Below, piece after piece: positions 21,783-28,318 of a stretch of DNA of 28,318 nucleotides. Position 1 is the stretch's first letter; every line of letters starts with the position of its first letter. The notes under the pieces were generated by a model. The model was given only the letters and a program-made list of their open reading frames with translations, was not told the DNA's origin and searched no databases. The stretch is from positions 1-28,318 of the forward strand of contig JANLHQ010000024.1 of the NCBI GenBank assembly GCA_024654415.1, given 5' to 3'. The DNA is from Candidatus Azambacteria bacterium. GTDB lineage: Bacteria; Patescibacteriota; Minisyncoccia; GWC2-36-17; WO2-46-25. The translations under genes and the position numbers were made by a program.

Positions 21783-22520
21783 CTATATACAGTAACAATA
21801 CTCGTGCATATCAGCAACCCTCGAGATCTTTCCTATGGCTTGTAATGAAACGCCCTCTTTTTTAAGCATCTGGACCTTCTGTACCACTCCTCTATTATAT
21901 CCTGAAACCTTCCCGGAGGAAGCTACTACCCGATGGCATGGCACACGCGAATCATAATTATATGCGAGCGCGCTTCCTACCCCTCGAGTGGTAACCCCAC
22001 ACTCTTTTGCAATACGCATATATGTTCCCACTTTTCCCTTTGGAATGCGTTTTGTTTCGCAATATATCCTCTCCTGCACCGTAATCATTTCTCTTGCTCC
22101 CATATAGAATTGATGCGCTCGCTCAAATAGCTGTTGTGCCCTACGAAATGTAATTGCTTTTATTACATCCTCGTGCGAAAGCCACCGAAACGTCGCATGC
22201 TCATGCGATAGCAAAACTTTTGCTGTATCAGTTTTTGCCAAATATAATGTTACGGTCTTATGTGCTCTCCCTTTTTTCCCTTCGTGTATATACCTAATCT
22301 GCGTTCGAAATCCGGAAACTATAAAGAAATGATCAATACCTGTTTCTTCCTTTAGCTCTCGCACAGCGGTATCAATAAAACATTCTCCTTTTTTTATACC
22401 CCCTTTGGGAAACCCCCAAAATCCTTTTTGGGATTGTAATAGCAAAAACAATGCTCCTCGTGGTGTTTCCCGTACAACAATGAATCCCGCTGATTGCTCG
22501 CGACGCATACCCTTACGCAT
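21783..22520 (-). CDS. Nudix hydrolase fused to an alkylguanine-DNA alkyltransferase (MGMT) domain
   Basis: A 245-aa fusion. Residues about 8-140 are a Nudix domain with a perfect box: G40-x5-E46-x7-RELKEETGI (54-62). Residues about 146-235 resemble the C-terminal, DNA-binding half of O6-alkylguanine-DNA alkyltransferase. They carry the arginine-finger/helix segment TRGVGSALAYN and the acceptor motif PCHRV (194-198, Cys195), then SGKVSGYNRG as in the family's GKLTGYAGG. The alkyl-acceptor Cys is retained, unlike alkyltransferase-like proteins, which replace it. The N-terminal RNase-H-like half of MGMT is missing. It may pair cleanup of modified nucleotides with DNA repair. The start at 22520 overlaps the upstream gene by 8 nt; an ATG at 22508 is an alternative. 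Confidence 0.85.
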   Translation of the reverse strand: MRKGMRREQSAGFIVVRETPRGALFLLLQSQKGFWGFPKGGIKKGECFIDTAVRELKEETGIDHFFIVSGFRTQIRYIHEGKKGRAHKTVTLYLAKTDTAKVLLSHEHATFRWLSHEDVIKAITFRRAQQLFERAHQFYMGAREMITVQERIYCETKRIPKGKVGTYMRIAKECGVTTRGVGSALAYNYDSRVPCHRVVASSGKVSGYNRGVVQKVQMLKKEGVSLQAIGKISRVADMHEYCYCI

Positions 22521-22764
22521 TACTCCGCTTTATGCGCTGTGACGCAGTAATATGTTCGTTAATATCCTTTACAATATACTCTGGGTTCACGCCATGTGAA
22601 CGCGCGCCGGATGCGATCGTATCAAATTGTGCCATCGCACACCCCACACAATGAAGGCCGTATTTCAAAAAGATCGTGATTGACTCCGGATGTTTCCTCA
22701 CTACATCAGCAATAATCGCCTCTTTTGTAATTATTATCGCCTTCTTTTTTATATTCTTTTTCAT
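22513..22764 (-). CDS. DUF1858 / redox-disulfide domain protein (TIGR03980-like)
   Basis: An 83-aa protein with ITKEAIIADVVRKHPESITIFLKYGLHCVGCAMAQFDTI, the pattern of the small hybrid-cluster-associated redox disulfide family (DUF1858). The CVGC motif (C39, C42) would form a reversible disulfide or bind metal. It starts within the stop of the histidine kinase gene (ATGA overlap) and overlaps the Nudix-MGMT gene by 8 nt, so all three are translationally coupled. No hybrid-cluster protein is present in the window. It might supply redox information to the kinase, which is speculation from position alone. Confidence 0.88.
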   Translation of the reverse strand: MKKNIKKKAIIITKEAIIADVVRKHPESITIFLKYGLHCVGCAMAQFDTIASGARSHGVNPEYIVKDINEHITASQRIKRSNA

Positions 22765-24905
22765 AGAGTAGCTTCGGTGGAAGATCCATCTGCGGATTCT
22801 TTTGCCTTTTTATCTGTTTCAGGAATTTTTTCTTCATCTATTGGCAACGTAAAGGAAAATACCGAACCCTTTCCCTCTTCTGTTTCCACGGAAACGTTCC
22901 CCCCATGACGCATCACAATATTTTTTACTAAATATAATCCGAGTCCGCTTCCATCTGTTTGTTGCTTCACTGCATTCGCTCCGCGGAAAAACTTCGTAAA
23001 AAGACGCACCGCCTGCTCCTTCGGCACACCAATACCTGTGTCCCGCACACTCACTCTTACATAGCTCCCCGCTGAAGTAATATCTACTGTTATTGTCCCA
23101 TTATTAGGGGTATACTTCAGCGCATTATCAACAAAATTCTGCACCACTAGCTCAATGCGGGCAGAATCAATTTTTAATGAATGCGTTGTTTCGGGTTTAT
23201 TAAATACAAGTGTGATGTTTTTTTCTTTTGCTTTTACAATAAACGCATCCATTGCTTTCTGGACTAGCGCGGATAAGTTCGCATGATGGAACGTAAATCC
23301 GAATCTCCCTTCTTCAATGCGTGCCACATCAAGCATGTCAGTCACCAGCTCAATCATTCGCTCATTCGATTCATACCCTTTTGTGAGAAGGTTTTTTTGT
23401 TCAGGGGTGATCGGCCCTGCATCTTGATCTAATAATAGCTTCATAACCCATTTGATTGCTGAGAGCGGTGTGCGGAGCTGATGCGCCGCGATCGAAATAA
23501 ACTCTGACTTCGATTTTGCAATTGCCTGCTCGCGCGATACATCGCGAAGCACTTTTAAATAGCGCACTACCGCATGTTGTTCATTATGAATAGGAATGGT
23601 AGTAATTTGCAGTTCGAGCTCTGCGGGCTTAGTGATCTTTGTCTCAATGATATCGGGCTTTCCTTTCTCAAATCGTATCTTTCGCACATTCTCCCCAAGA
23701 ATGGGGTACAACACCTGTGCTAACGGCGCAAGCGTAGGGTTTTGATGAATAATACTTGGGCGAATCACCACGCCAAGCACATCTTCTTTTTTAATACCAA
23801 GCATCTCCTCTGCCTTTACATTAAGCAAGGTGATAAGAAAATCAGGGCTGTATTCAATAATGCCTGTTTCGAGGTTTGCAATTACTGATTCTGTTCTTTC
23901 TTTTTCCTGTATGAGTTGATTTGAAAACCCAACCGCGCGAAGCGTGCTCCGCGTCAACACAAGCACTAAAAATATAAACAAACCAAGCCCAGCAACCACA
24001 AAGAGTAAAAATCTATTCCATGTTTGCCATGCCTCCGCATATCCTTCCTCTACAACAATTACAAAATTAAGCGGCTTAAATAATAATCCGACCGCCTGCT
24101 GGTACTCGCCAAACGGGTCCGCGTATGAACCAAACTCATATGTATATTTTTTTATCTCGTTTGAATCAAGCACATTCTTTACAAAGTCCATCTGAAGCAA
24201 AGAATCACCAATGCGCTGCGGATTATAATGATCAATAATCGCGCCGGTATCATCGGCAATATATACGTACTCACCTTCGTCATCCGCAATCTCTCGCGAG
24301 AACCCCTCTAACCGCTCATGAATATCCACATTCACACCAAACACAAATACACCCAGGTCAGGCACATCCACCCGCTCAAATGCAAGAATATTGGGGACAG
24401 CTTTATTAGGGATATGTAAGGCGCGCGCAGAAAATCCACTGCTCAGTGCCTCAATAAAATAATCGTTTTTTGCAACAGTGCGGAGCTCGTGAGGCGCAAA
24501 CACTTTTTCGTGTGATACACGCGCTTTTTCTTCTCCGAAAGAATCAATAATAAATACCTCGATGACATCGCTTCTATTTTGCAAGAAGAGCTTAATCTGC
24601 TCCGGATCAAACGTGTCAAAAGTAATATTCCCCCGCCGTTTTTGCAATGCAAAAAGAGCAAATTCATCGATTTGGTTTTTTGGATGATTAATAACAATCT
24701 CTTTCGCTTCGATTTCTATCTTTTCTGCCGTCTCAAGAAGATGGGAAAGAACCCTGTTTTCGATATCATCGAGTGCGGGCACCAACCAAAAAAGGTTAAA
24801 AGCAACCACCACCACAAGCCCGATGATAACCGTCCTCCACACGGGAAGCATGCTTATCCTTCTTTTTGATGATTTTTCCTTTGTAGCGTGAGTTGGTTCT
24901 GCCAT
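22761..24905 (-). CDS. Membrane sensor histidine kinase with extracytoplasmic and PAS domains
   Basis: A 714-aa kinase: TM1 (about 24-44), a Cache-like extracytoplasmic sensor (about 45-295, with YVYIADDTGAIIDHYNPQRIGDSL typical of Cache folds), TM2 (about 299-319), a PAS domain (about 335-455), the HisKA helix with H475 (SIAAHQLRTPLSAIKW) and HATPase with N594 (NALKYTP), DTGIGV (622-627) and DGSGLGLYLV (651-660). It looks like an intact hybrid-free kinase. The ATG at 24905 is one base after the polA stop; an in-frame start at 25016 would run inside polA. No response regulator is next to it; the double-receiver protein at 3634 is one candidate partner. Confidence 0.93.
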   Translation of the reverse strand: MAEPTHATKEKSSKRRISMLPVWRTVIIGLVVVVAFNLFWLVPALDDIENRVLSHLLETAEKIEIEAKEIVINHPKNQIDEFALFALQKRRGNITFDTFDPEQIKLFLQNRSDVIEVFIIDSFGEEKARVSHEKVFAPHELRTVAKNDYFIEALSSGFSARALHIPNKAVPNILAFERVDVPDLGVFVFGVNVDIHERLEGFSREIADDEGEYVYIADDTGAIIDHYNPQRIGDSLLQMDFVKNVLDSNEIKKYTYEFGSYADPFGEYQQAVGLLFKPLNFVIVVEEGYAEAWQTWNRFLLFVVAGLGLFIFLVLVLTRSTLRAVGFSNQLIQEKERTESVIANLETGIIEYSPDFLITLLNVKAEEMLGIKKEDVLGVVIRPSIIHQNPTLAPLAQVLYPILGENVRKIRFEKGKPDIIETKITKPAELELQITTIPIHNEQHAVVRYLKVLRDVSREQAIAKSKSEFISIAAHQLRTPLSAIKWVMKLLLDQDAGPITPEQKNLLTKGYESNERMIELVTDMLDVARIEEGRFGFTFHHANLSALVQKAMDAFIVKAKEKNITLVFNKPETTHSLKIDSARIELVVQNFVDNALKYTPNNGTITVDITSAGSYVRVSVRDTGIGVPKEQAVRLFTKFFRGANAVKQQTDGSGLGLYLVKNIVMRHGGNVSVETEEGKGSVFSFTLPIDEEKIPETDKKAKESADGSSTEATL

Positions 24906-24906
24906 A

Positions 24907-27450
24907 TTAAATAAAAGAATGTAGCGCTCCCCATCGTTTCCCTGTATATACATCAACGCGAATGGGTACGCGTAAAGGAAACACGGATTCCATGATGTGC
25001 CGTATCGTCGGTACAACTTCTTTAATTATATCATCCTTTACCTCAAATATTAATTCGTCATGTATCTGAAGCAACAAACGCACGCCTTCATCTCGCCTTA
25101 ATGAAAGCACGTCCCGAGCAACACGGATCATTGCTATCTTAATAATATCGGCTTGTAGCCCTTGTGTTGGCATATTCTGTGCCATGCGTTCGGCTCCATT
25201 GCGTACCATCGGGTTCTGCGAGTGAATCTCCGGTAGCCATCGTTTCCTTCCGGTGAGCGTCTGTACACATCCGTATTTTTTTACATGCTCTTTTGTTTTT
25301 TCAATGAACGACGCGACGCCGGTAAAATTTTTAAAGTATTCTTCGATAAATTGCTTTGCGGTCTTTTGATCAATGCCCGCGGTTTGCGCAAACGCGCGCT
25401 GACCCATACCATATAATATCCCGAAGTTAAGCGCTTTTGCGGCATTACGCATTTCTTTTGTTACTTGCTCAAGCGGCACGTGATTTATCTCCGCGGCGGT
25501 TGCTCGATGAATATCACCGCCTGATTCGAAAATACGAATCATTTTTTCATCGCCGGAAAGTGACGCAATAATCCGCAACTCTATTTGTGAAAAATCAAGC
25601 GCAACAAAGCTGAATCCTTCGTCCGCAACAAATGCGGAGCGCACCGCATCAGCAAATTCTCCCTTTTGGGGAATGTTTTGCATATTTGGCTCAGATGAAG
25701 AAAGGCGCCCCGTTGCAGTGCCAGTTTGATTAAAAATAGTGTGAATTCTTCCTGTGTCTGGATGCACCGCTACCTGTAACGAGTCCGCATATGTACTTTT
25801 TAGTTTTGCAACCTCTCGATACCGCATAATCTCAGCAACAATTGGGTGTGCATCTCGTATCTTTTCAAGCTCATCCGCTTTGGTACTGTATAAGCCCGAC
25901 TTCACGCGCTTAGCACGAGCCGGAAGTGCAATGGCAAGCTTTTCAAATAAGATCTTTGAAAGCTGTGCGGGTGAATCCAGATTAAACTCCTCTCCCGCGA
26001 GCGCAAAAATACTTTTTGTCGATTTCTTTTTTTCTTGCTCAAGATGAGTAGAAAGTGTTTCTAGTGCTTTTACGTCGATTTTTATTCCTACCCGTTCCAT
26101 TTCTGCAAGCACCGGCACCAACGGCATCTCTATCTCATACATCACCTTCACAAGCCCTTCTGTGCGCAAGGCGTTATCTAGCTGGTCCCGCAATGCAAAA
26201 AAAGAAAGTGGTGGTTTTCCAGCAACACTATACTTGCGCTCAATATGTTCAAGTGGATACTCTCTCTCCCCTGAAGATAATAAATATGCCGCAAGCATAC
26301 CATCAAACTCAATGCCACGAGGCGTGATCCCTTCATTCCGGCACGCCTTAATAAGTTGCTTGCTGTCGTAGCAAATCTTTTTTATCCTCTCGTTTTCAAG
26401 TATGTTTTTTATTTCCGCAAGTGAGGACTGATATGGCGTGCCATCACGCGCCGTCACCTGTATGTGCGTGCCGTCCCATGCGCATGCAATTATTTTTTCT
26501 TTTCCTATCTTTTCGATATCCCCTTGTACTTCTTTCACCGGCTCTGACTCAGCCACAACGCTTTCTTCCTGGGGTTGTCGATGGAGTGCTAATCGCGAAA
26601 TTAAACTTGTAAATCCATACTTTCGTAATAATGCTTCGATCTCGTGCTGATCATACTCTCCAAATTTTACTTTTTGAAGATCAAACTCAAGGGGTACATT
26701 GCATCGAATAGTCGATAAGCTTTTAGAAAAAAATGCTTGTTCCTTGTGTGGCGCGAGCTTCGCTCTCATTTTTTCTGGCATATCATCTAAATGCGCGTAC
26801 ACCTCTTCAAGCGAGCCATACTGTGTAAGCAATGCTGTTGCAGTCTTTTCTCCCACACCAGGCACGCCAGGGATATTATCAGAAGGGTCTCCTTTTAATC
26901 CTTTAAAGTCATTCATCTGTGATGGCGCGAGGCCAAAGCGAGCACGCACTGCTTGTTCGTCATAAATCACGGTATCTGAAATTCCTTTTTTCGGCGTGAG
27001 CACCTCGGTGCGCTCATTGACCAGTTGGAGCGTGTCGAGATCGCCGGTAATAATAATACATTTCACATTCGGGGTTGTTTCGTATGCATGCGTGGCGATT
27101 GTGCCAATCATATCGTCCGCCTCGTATCCTTCTTTTTCGTAAATAGGAATGCCGAGGGCACTCACAATTTCTTTCACTTTTGGAAATTGTACTATCAGAT
27201 CATCTGCTGTTTTAGGGCGATGCGCCTTATAATCAGCAAACTCTTCATGTCTAAATGTTGGCGCAGCTAAATCAAATGTTGCCGCAACATATTCTGGCCT
27301 TAGCTCGCGGAGCACTTTCAGCAATATACTTGTAAACCCATATACCGCGTTCGTCGGCTCCCCTTTATTTGAGAGCGGTGGTAATGCATGATATGCCCGA
27401 TGCACAAGAGCATTCCCATCAATTAAAACTAATTTTGCGAGTTTTTTCAT
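24907..27450 (-). CDS. polA: DNA polymerase I, proofreading domain degenerate
   Basis: An 847-aa Pol I. The 5' nuclease (about 1-290) has LIDGNALVHRAYHALPP, EADDMIGT and GLKGDPSDNIPGVPGVG. The 3'-5' exonuclease-like region (about 305-480) has lost key acidic residues: where E. coli reads FDTETD, this reads CAWDGT, and only the Asp of EFDGML (D383) remains, so proofreading is unlikely. The polymerase domain has motif A with D619 (ALDFSQIELR), the O-helix RNAAKALNFGILYGM (R668, K672, Y680) and motif C HDE (797-799). It fills gaps in repair and Okazaki processing. It overlaps tsaE by 32 nt and has no SD. Confidence 0.97.
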   Translation of the reverse strand: MKKLAKLVLIDGNALVHRAYHALPPLSNKGEPTNAVYGFTSILLKVLRELRPEYVAATFDLAAPTFRHEEFADYKAHRPKTADDLIVQFPKVKEIVSALGIPIYEKEGYEADDMIGTIATHAYETTPNVKCIIITGDLDTLQLVNERTEVLTPKKGISDTVIYDEQAVRARFGLAPSQMNDFKGLKGDPSDNIPGVPGVGEKTATALLTQYGSLEEVYAHLDDMPEKMRAKLAPHKEQAFFSKSLSTIRCNVPLEFDLQKVKFGEYDQHEIEALLRKYGFTSLISRLALHRQPQEESVVAESEPVKEVQGDIEKIGKEKIIACAWDGTHIQVTARDGTPYQSSLAEIKNILENERIKKICYDSKQLIKACRNEGITPRGIEFDGMLAAYLLSSGEREYPLEHIERKYSVAGKPPLSFFALRDQLDNALRTEGLVKVMYEIEMPLVPVLAEMERVGIKIDVKALETLSTHLEQEKKKSTKSIFALAGEEFNLDSPAQLSKILFEKLAIALPARAKRVKSGLYSTKADELEKIRDAHPIVAEIMRYREVAKLKSTYADSLQVAVHPDTGRIHTIFNQTGTATGRLSSSEPNMQNIPQKGEFADAVRSAFVADEGFSFVALDFSQIELRIIASLSGDEKMIRIFESGGDIHRATAAEINHVPLEQVTKEMRNAAKALNFGILYGMGQRAFAQTAGIDQKTAKQFIEEYFKNFTGVASFIEKTKEHVKKYGCVQTLTGRKRWLPEIHSQNPMVRNGAERMAQNMPTQGLQADIIKIAMIRVARDVLSLRRDEGVRLLLQIHDELIFEVKDDIIKEVVPTIRHIMESVFPLRVPIRVDVYTGKRWGALHSFI

Positions 27451-27868
27451 TAATATATGTAAGCGTCACTCGTATCATGTTCTTTTTTGGTAATGCTTTT
27501 GCGACCCGCCTCGCCCACTCAATCAGCACAATGTTTTCGGGGTCAGCCATAACCTCGCTAAGCCCGATACTACTCACATCCTTTTCCCCTTCTAACCGAT
27601 AACAATCAGCGTGATAAAAAGATTTAAACTGCTTCTTTTTCTTTATACCGTACTTATGCACGAGTACAAACGTTGGGCTCTTTACCTTTTCTTTTACTCC
27701 AAGTCCTTCAGCAAACCCTTGCGCAAAGGTTGTTTTTCCAGCGCCCAACACACCATTAAGCGCAACAACTACAGCACTTTTTAATACTACCTCCTGCGTA
27801 ATTGCCTCGGCAAATAATTTCGCCAAAGCTTTTGTCTCTTCCGCACTTTTGGTAATTATACTATTCAC
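27419..27868 (-). CDS. tsaE: tRNA threonylcarbamoyladenosine biosynthesis ATPase TsaE
   Basis: A 149-aa P-loop protein of the TsaE family, which works with TsaB/TsaD to make t6A37 in ANN-decoding tRNAs. Walker A is GVLGAGKTTF (K45), followed by SPTF (64-67), YHADCYRL and the acidic IEWARR. The GTG at 27868 gives the normal length and lies 6 nt after a TACAAT -10 box, so the mRNA should be leaderless; an ATG at 27910 would lie upstream of the promoter and is rejected. It heads the operon tsaE-polA-histidine kinase-DUF1858-Nudix/MGMT-znuC-znuB. Its 3' end overlaps polA by 32 nt. Confidence 0.93.
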   Translation of the reverse strand: MNSIITKSAEETKALAKLFAEAITQEVVLKSAVVVALNGVLGAGKTTFAQGFAEGLGVKEKVKSPTFVLVHKYGIKKKKQFKSFYHADCYRLEGEKDVSSIGLSEVMADPENIVLIEWARRVAKALPKKNMIRVTLTYINEKTRKISFN

Positions 27869-27874
27869 ACGTGT

Positions 27875-27903
27875 ATTGTAATGCCTATCGGCATATTTGA
27901 CAA
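27875..27903 (-). promoter_or_regulatory. Promoter of tsaE, leaderless
   Basis: On the minus strand TTGTCA (27903-27898), 17 nt, then TACAAT (27880-27875). Only 6 nt separate it from the GTG start at 27868, where transcription should begin. Confidence 0.72.
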
Positions 27904-27925
27904 AAAACACCCCACATAGTACAGA
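27897..27925 (+). promoter_or_regulatory. Possible divergent promoter sharing the -35 with tsaE
   Basis: TTGACA at 27897-27902 is a perfect -35 overlapping the tsaE -35 on the other strand. The -10 at 17 nt (TACAGA, 27920-27925) is poor, and the gene start at 27932 is very close. Hence moderate to low confidence. Confidence 0.4.
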
Positions 27926-27931
27926 GAAAGC

Positions 27932-28318
27932 ATGACATTACATAAAAAGCTGGCATATCTCATTTTTCTCTTGGCGCTCGCGGGAAGCGTTGTCGCGTGG
28001 TCTTACGGTCCTTTCCCTACAACGCGCTCTATCCCCGTTACTACCCCCATAGCAGAGCAACCCCTCGATACATCGGATTGGAAAACCTACCGGAATGAAG
28101 AACTTGGGTTTGCAATAAAGCTCCCGCCGAGGTGGGAGGGGTATAAGATAGAGACAAAAAGGGACAAACAAGTTTTTGGATGGGTTGAATTTTCGAAAGA
28201 GGTTGAACAGATAAATGTATCTACGAATGAAACAGCGAAATTCTACTCACCAATTCTTATCATCCAAGTATTTACGGATGAACAGTGGGGCAGAGAAATG
28301 AGCTATGGTTATCCTCGT
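27932..28318 (+). CDS. Secreted or membrane-anchored protein of unknown function (cut by right edge)
   Basis: An ATG at 27932 opens a frame of 129 codons without a stop to the window end. The N-terminus is a signal peptide or membrane anchor (KKLAYLIFLLALAGSVVAWSY). A Thr/Pro-rich linker follows, then a segment DWKTYRNEELGFAIKLPPRWEGYKI. That Tyr-Arg-Asn-Glu-Glu-x-Gly-Phe pattern resembles small exported PsbP/LpqN-like or DUF domains common in such genomes, but I cannot name the family. It has a weak SD-like GAGAAAG just upstream. It is divergent from tsaE with a shared control region of about 60 nt. Confidence 0.75.
   Translation, partial: MTLHKKLAYLIFLLALAGSVVAWSYGPFPTTRSIPVTTPIAEQPLDTSDWKTYRNEELGFAIKLPPRWEGYKIETKRDKQVFGWVEFSKEVEQINVSTNETAKFYSPILIIQVFTDEQWGREMSYGYPR

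Noticed and set aside
24906..25016. N-terminal extension of the membrane histidine kinase
   Set aside because: It lies within the polA coding region; the ATG at 24905 one base after the polA stop is the natural start.
27869..27910. ATG at 27910 as tsaE start
   Set aside because: It would lie upstream of the -35 box of a well-formed promoter; the GTG at 27868 gives the usual TsaE length.
1..28318. CRISPR arrays, tRNA or rRNA genes
   Set aside because: No regularly spaced repeats were seen, and apart from the tmRNA no cloverleaf with a matching acceptor stem and T arm was recognised. A covariance-model scan (tRNAscan-SE, Infernal) would be decisive.

Overview
The window looks like chromosomal DNA of a Candidate Phyla Radiation bacterium (Patescibacteria, probably Parcubacteria-like). 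This is inferred from gene content and compactness: very short spacers, start/stop overlaps, few Shine-Dalgarno (SD) sites, a DUF3048 protein, a membrane-anchored DUF11-like repeat protein beside recO and glyS, and a short RecO. Nothing was searched against a database, so the taxonomy is an inference.

Layout. (1) 1-1011: the left edge appears to be the end of an IS30-family element (start of a minus-strand transposase plus terminal inverted repeat). It abuts a monocistronic orphan gene whose promoter seems to borrow its -35 box from the IS end. (2) 1084-3581: rpsT (+) converges on holA and a DUF3048 gene (-) at a bidirectional terminator. (3) 3596-16839: a long minus-strand run of tightly packed genes. 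In transcription order these are ileS, recO, DUF11-like membrane protein, glyS, M16 peptidase, beta-CASP nuclease, SLOG protein, MgtC-like protein, aromatic-amino-acid-type permease and a double-receiver response regulator, closed by a strong terminator. (4) 16897-18227: a divergently transcribed GAF histidine kinase with its own promoter and terminator. (5) 18226-20264: smpB, tmRNA (ssrA), infC, rpmI and rplT on the plus strand, a ribosome-rescue and translation-initiation cluster ending in a bidirectional terminator. (6) 20285-27868: a minus-strand run of tsaE, polA, membrane PAS histidine kinase, redox-disulfide (DUF1858-type) protein, Nudix-MGMT fusion, and a metal ABC transporter ATPase and permease. 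(7) 27932-end: a secreted protein cut by the window edge, divergent from tsaE.

Main points of interest. The isoleucyl-tRNA synthetase carries an apparently intact histidine-phosphatase (phosphoglycerate-mutase-like) domain of about 190 residues, spliced between the two Cys pairs of a zinc knuckle. A single protein joins a complete Nudix box to an alkylguanine-transferase active site. The tmRNA sits 4 nt after smpB, its predicted tag ends in -FARV rather than an ALAA-like degron, and it is followed by an infC with no ATG/GTG/TTG start outside the tmRNA. Several genes (ileS, tsaE, probably smpB) have good promoters whose predicted transcription start falls at or within about 10 nt of the start codon, suggesting leaderless or near-leaderless mRNAs. 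The genes that do have a strong SD (the orphan gene at 196, the GAF kinase) look like independent monocistronic units.
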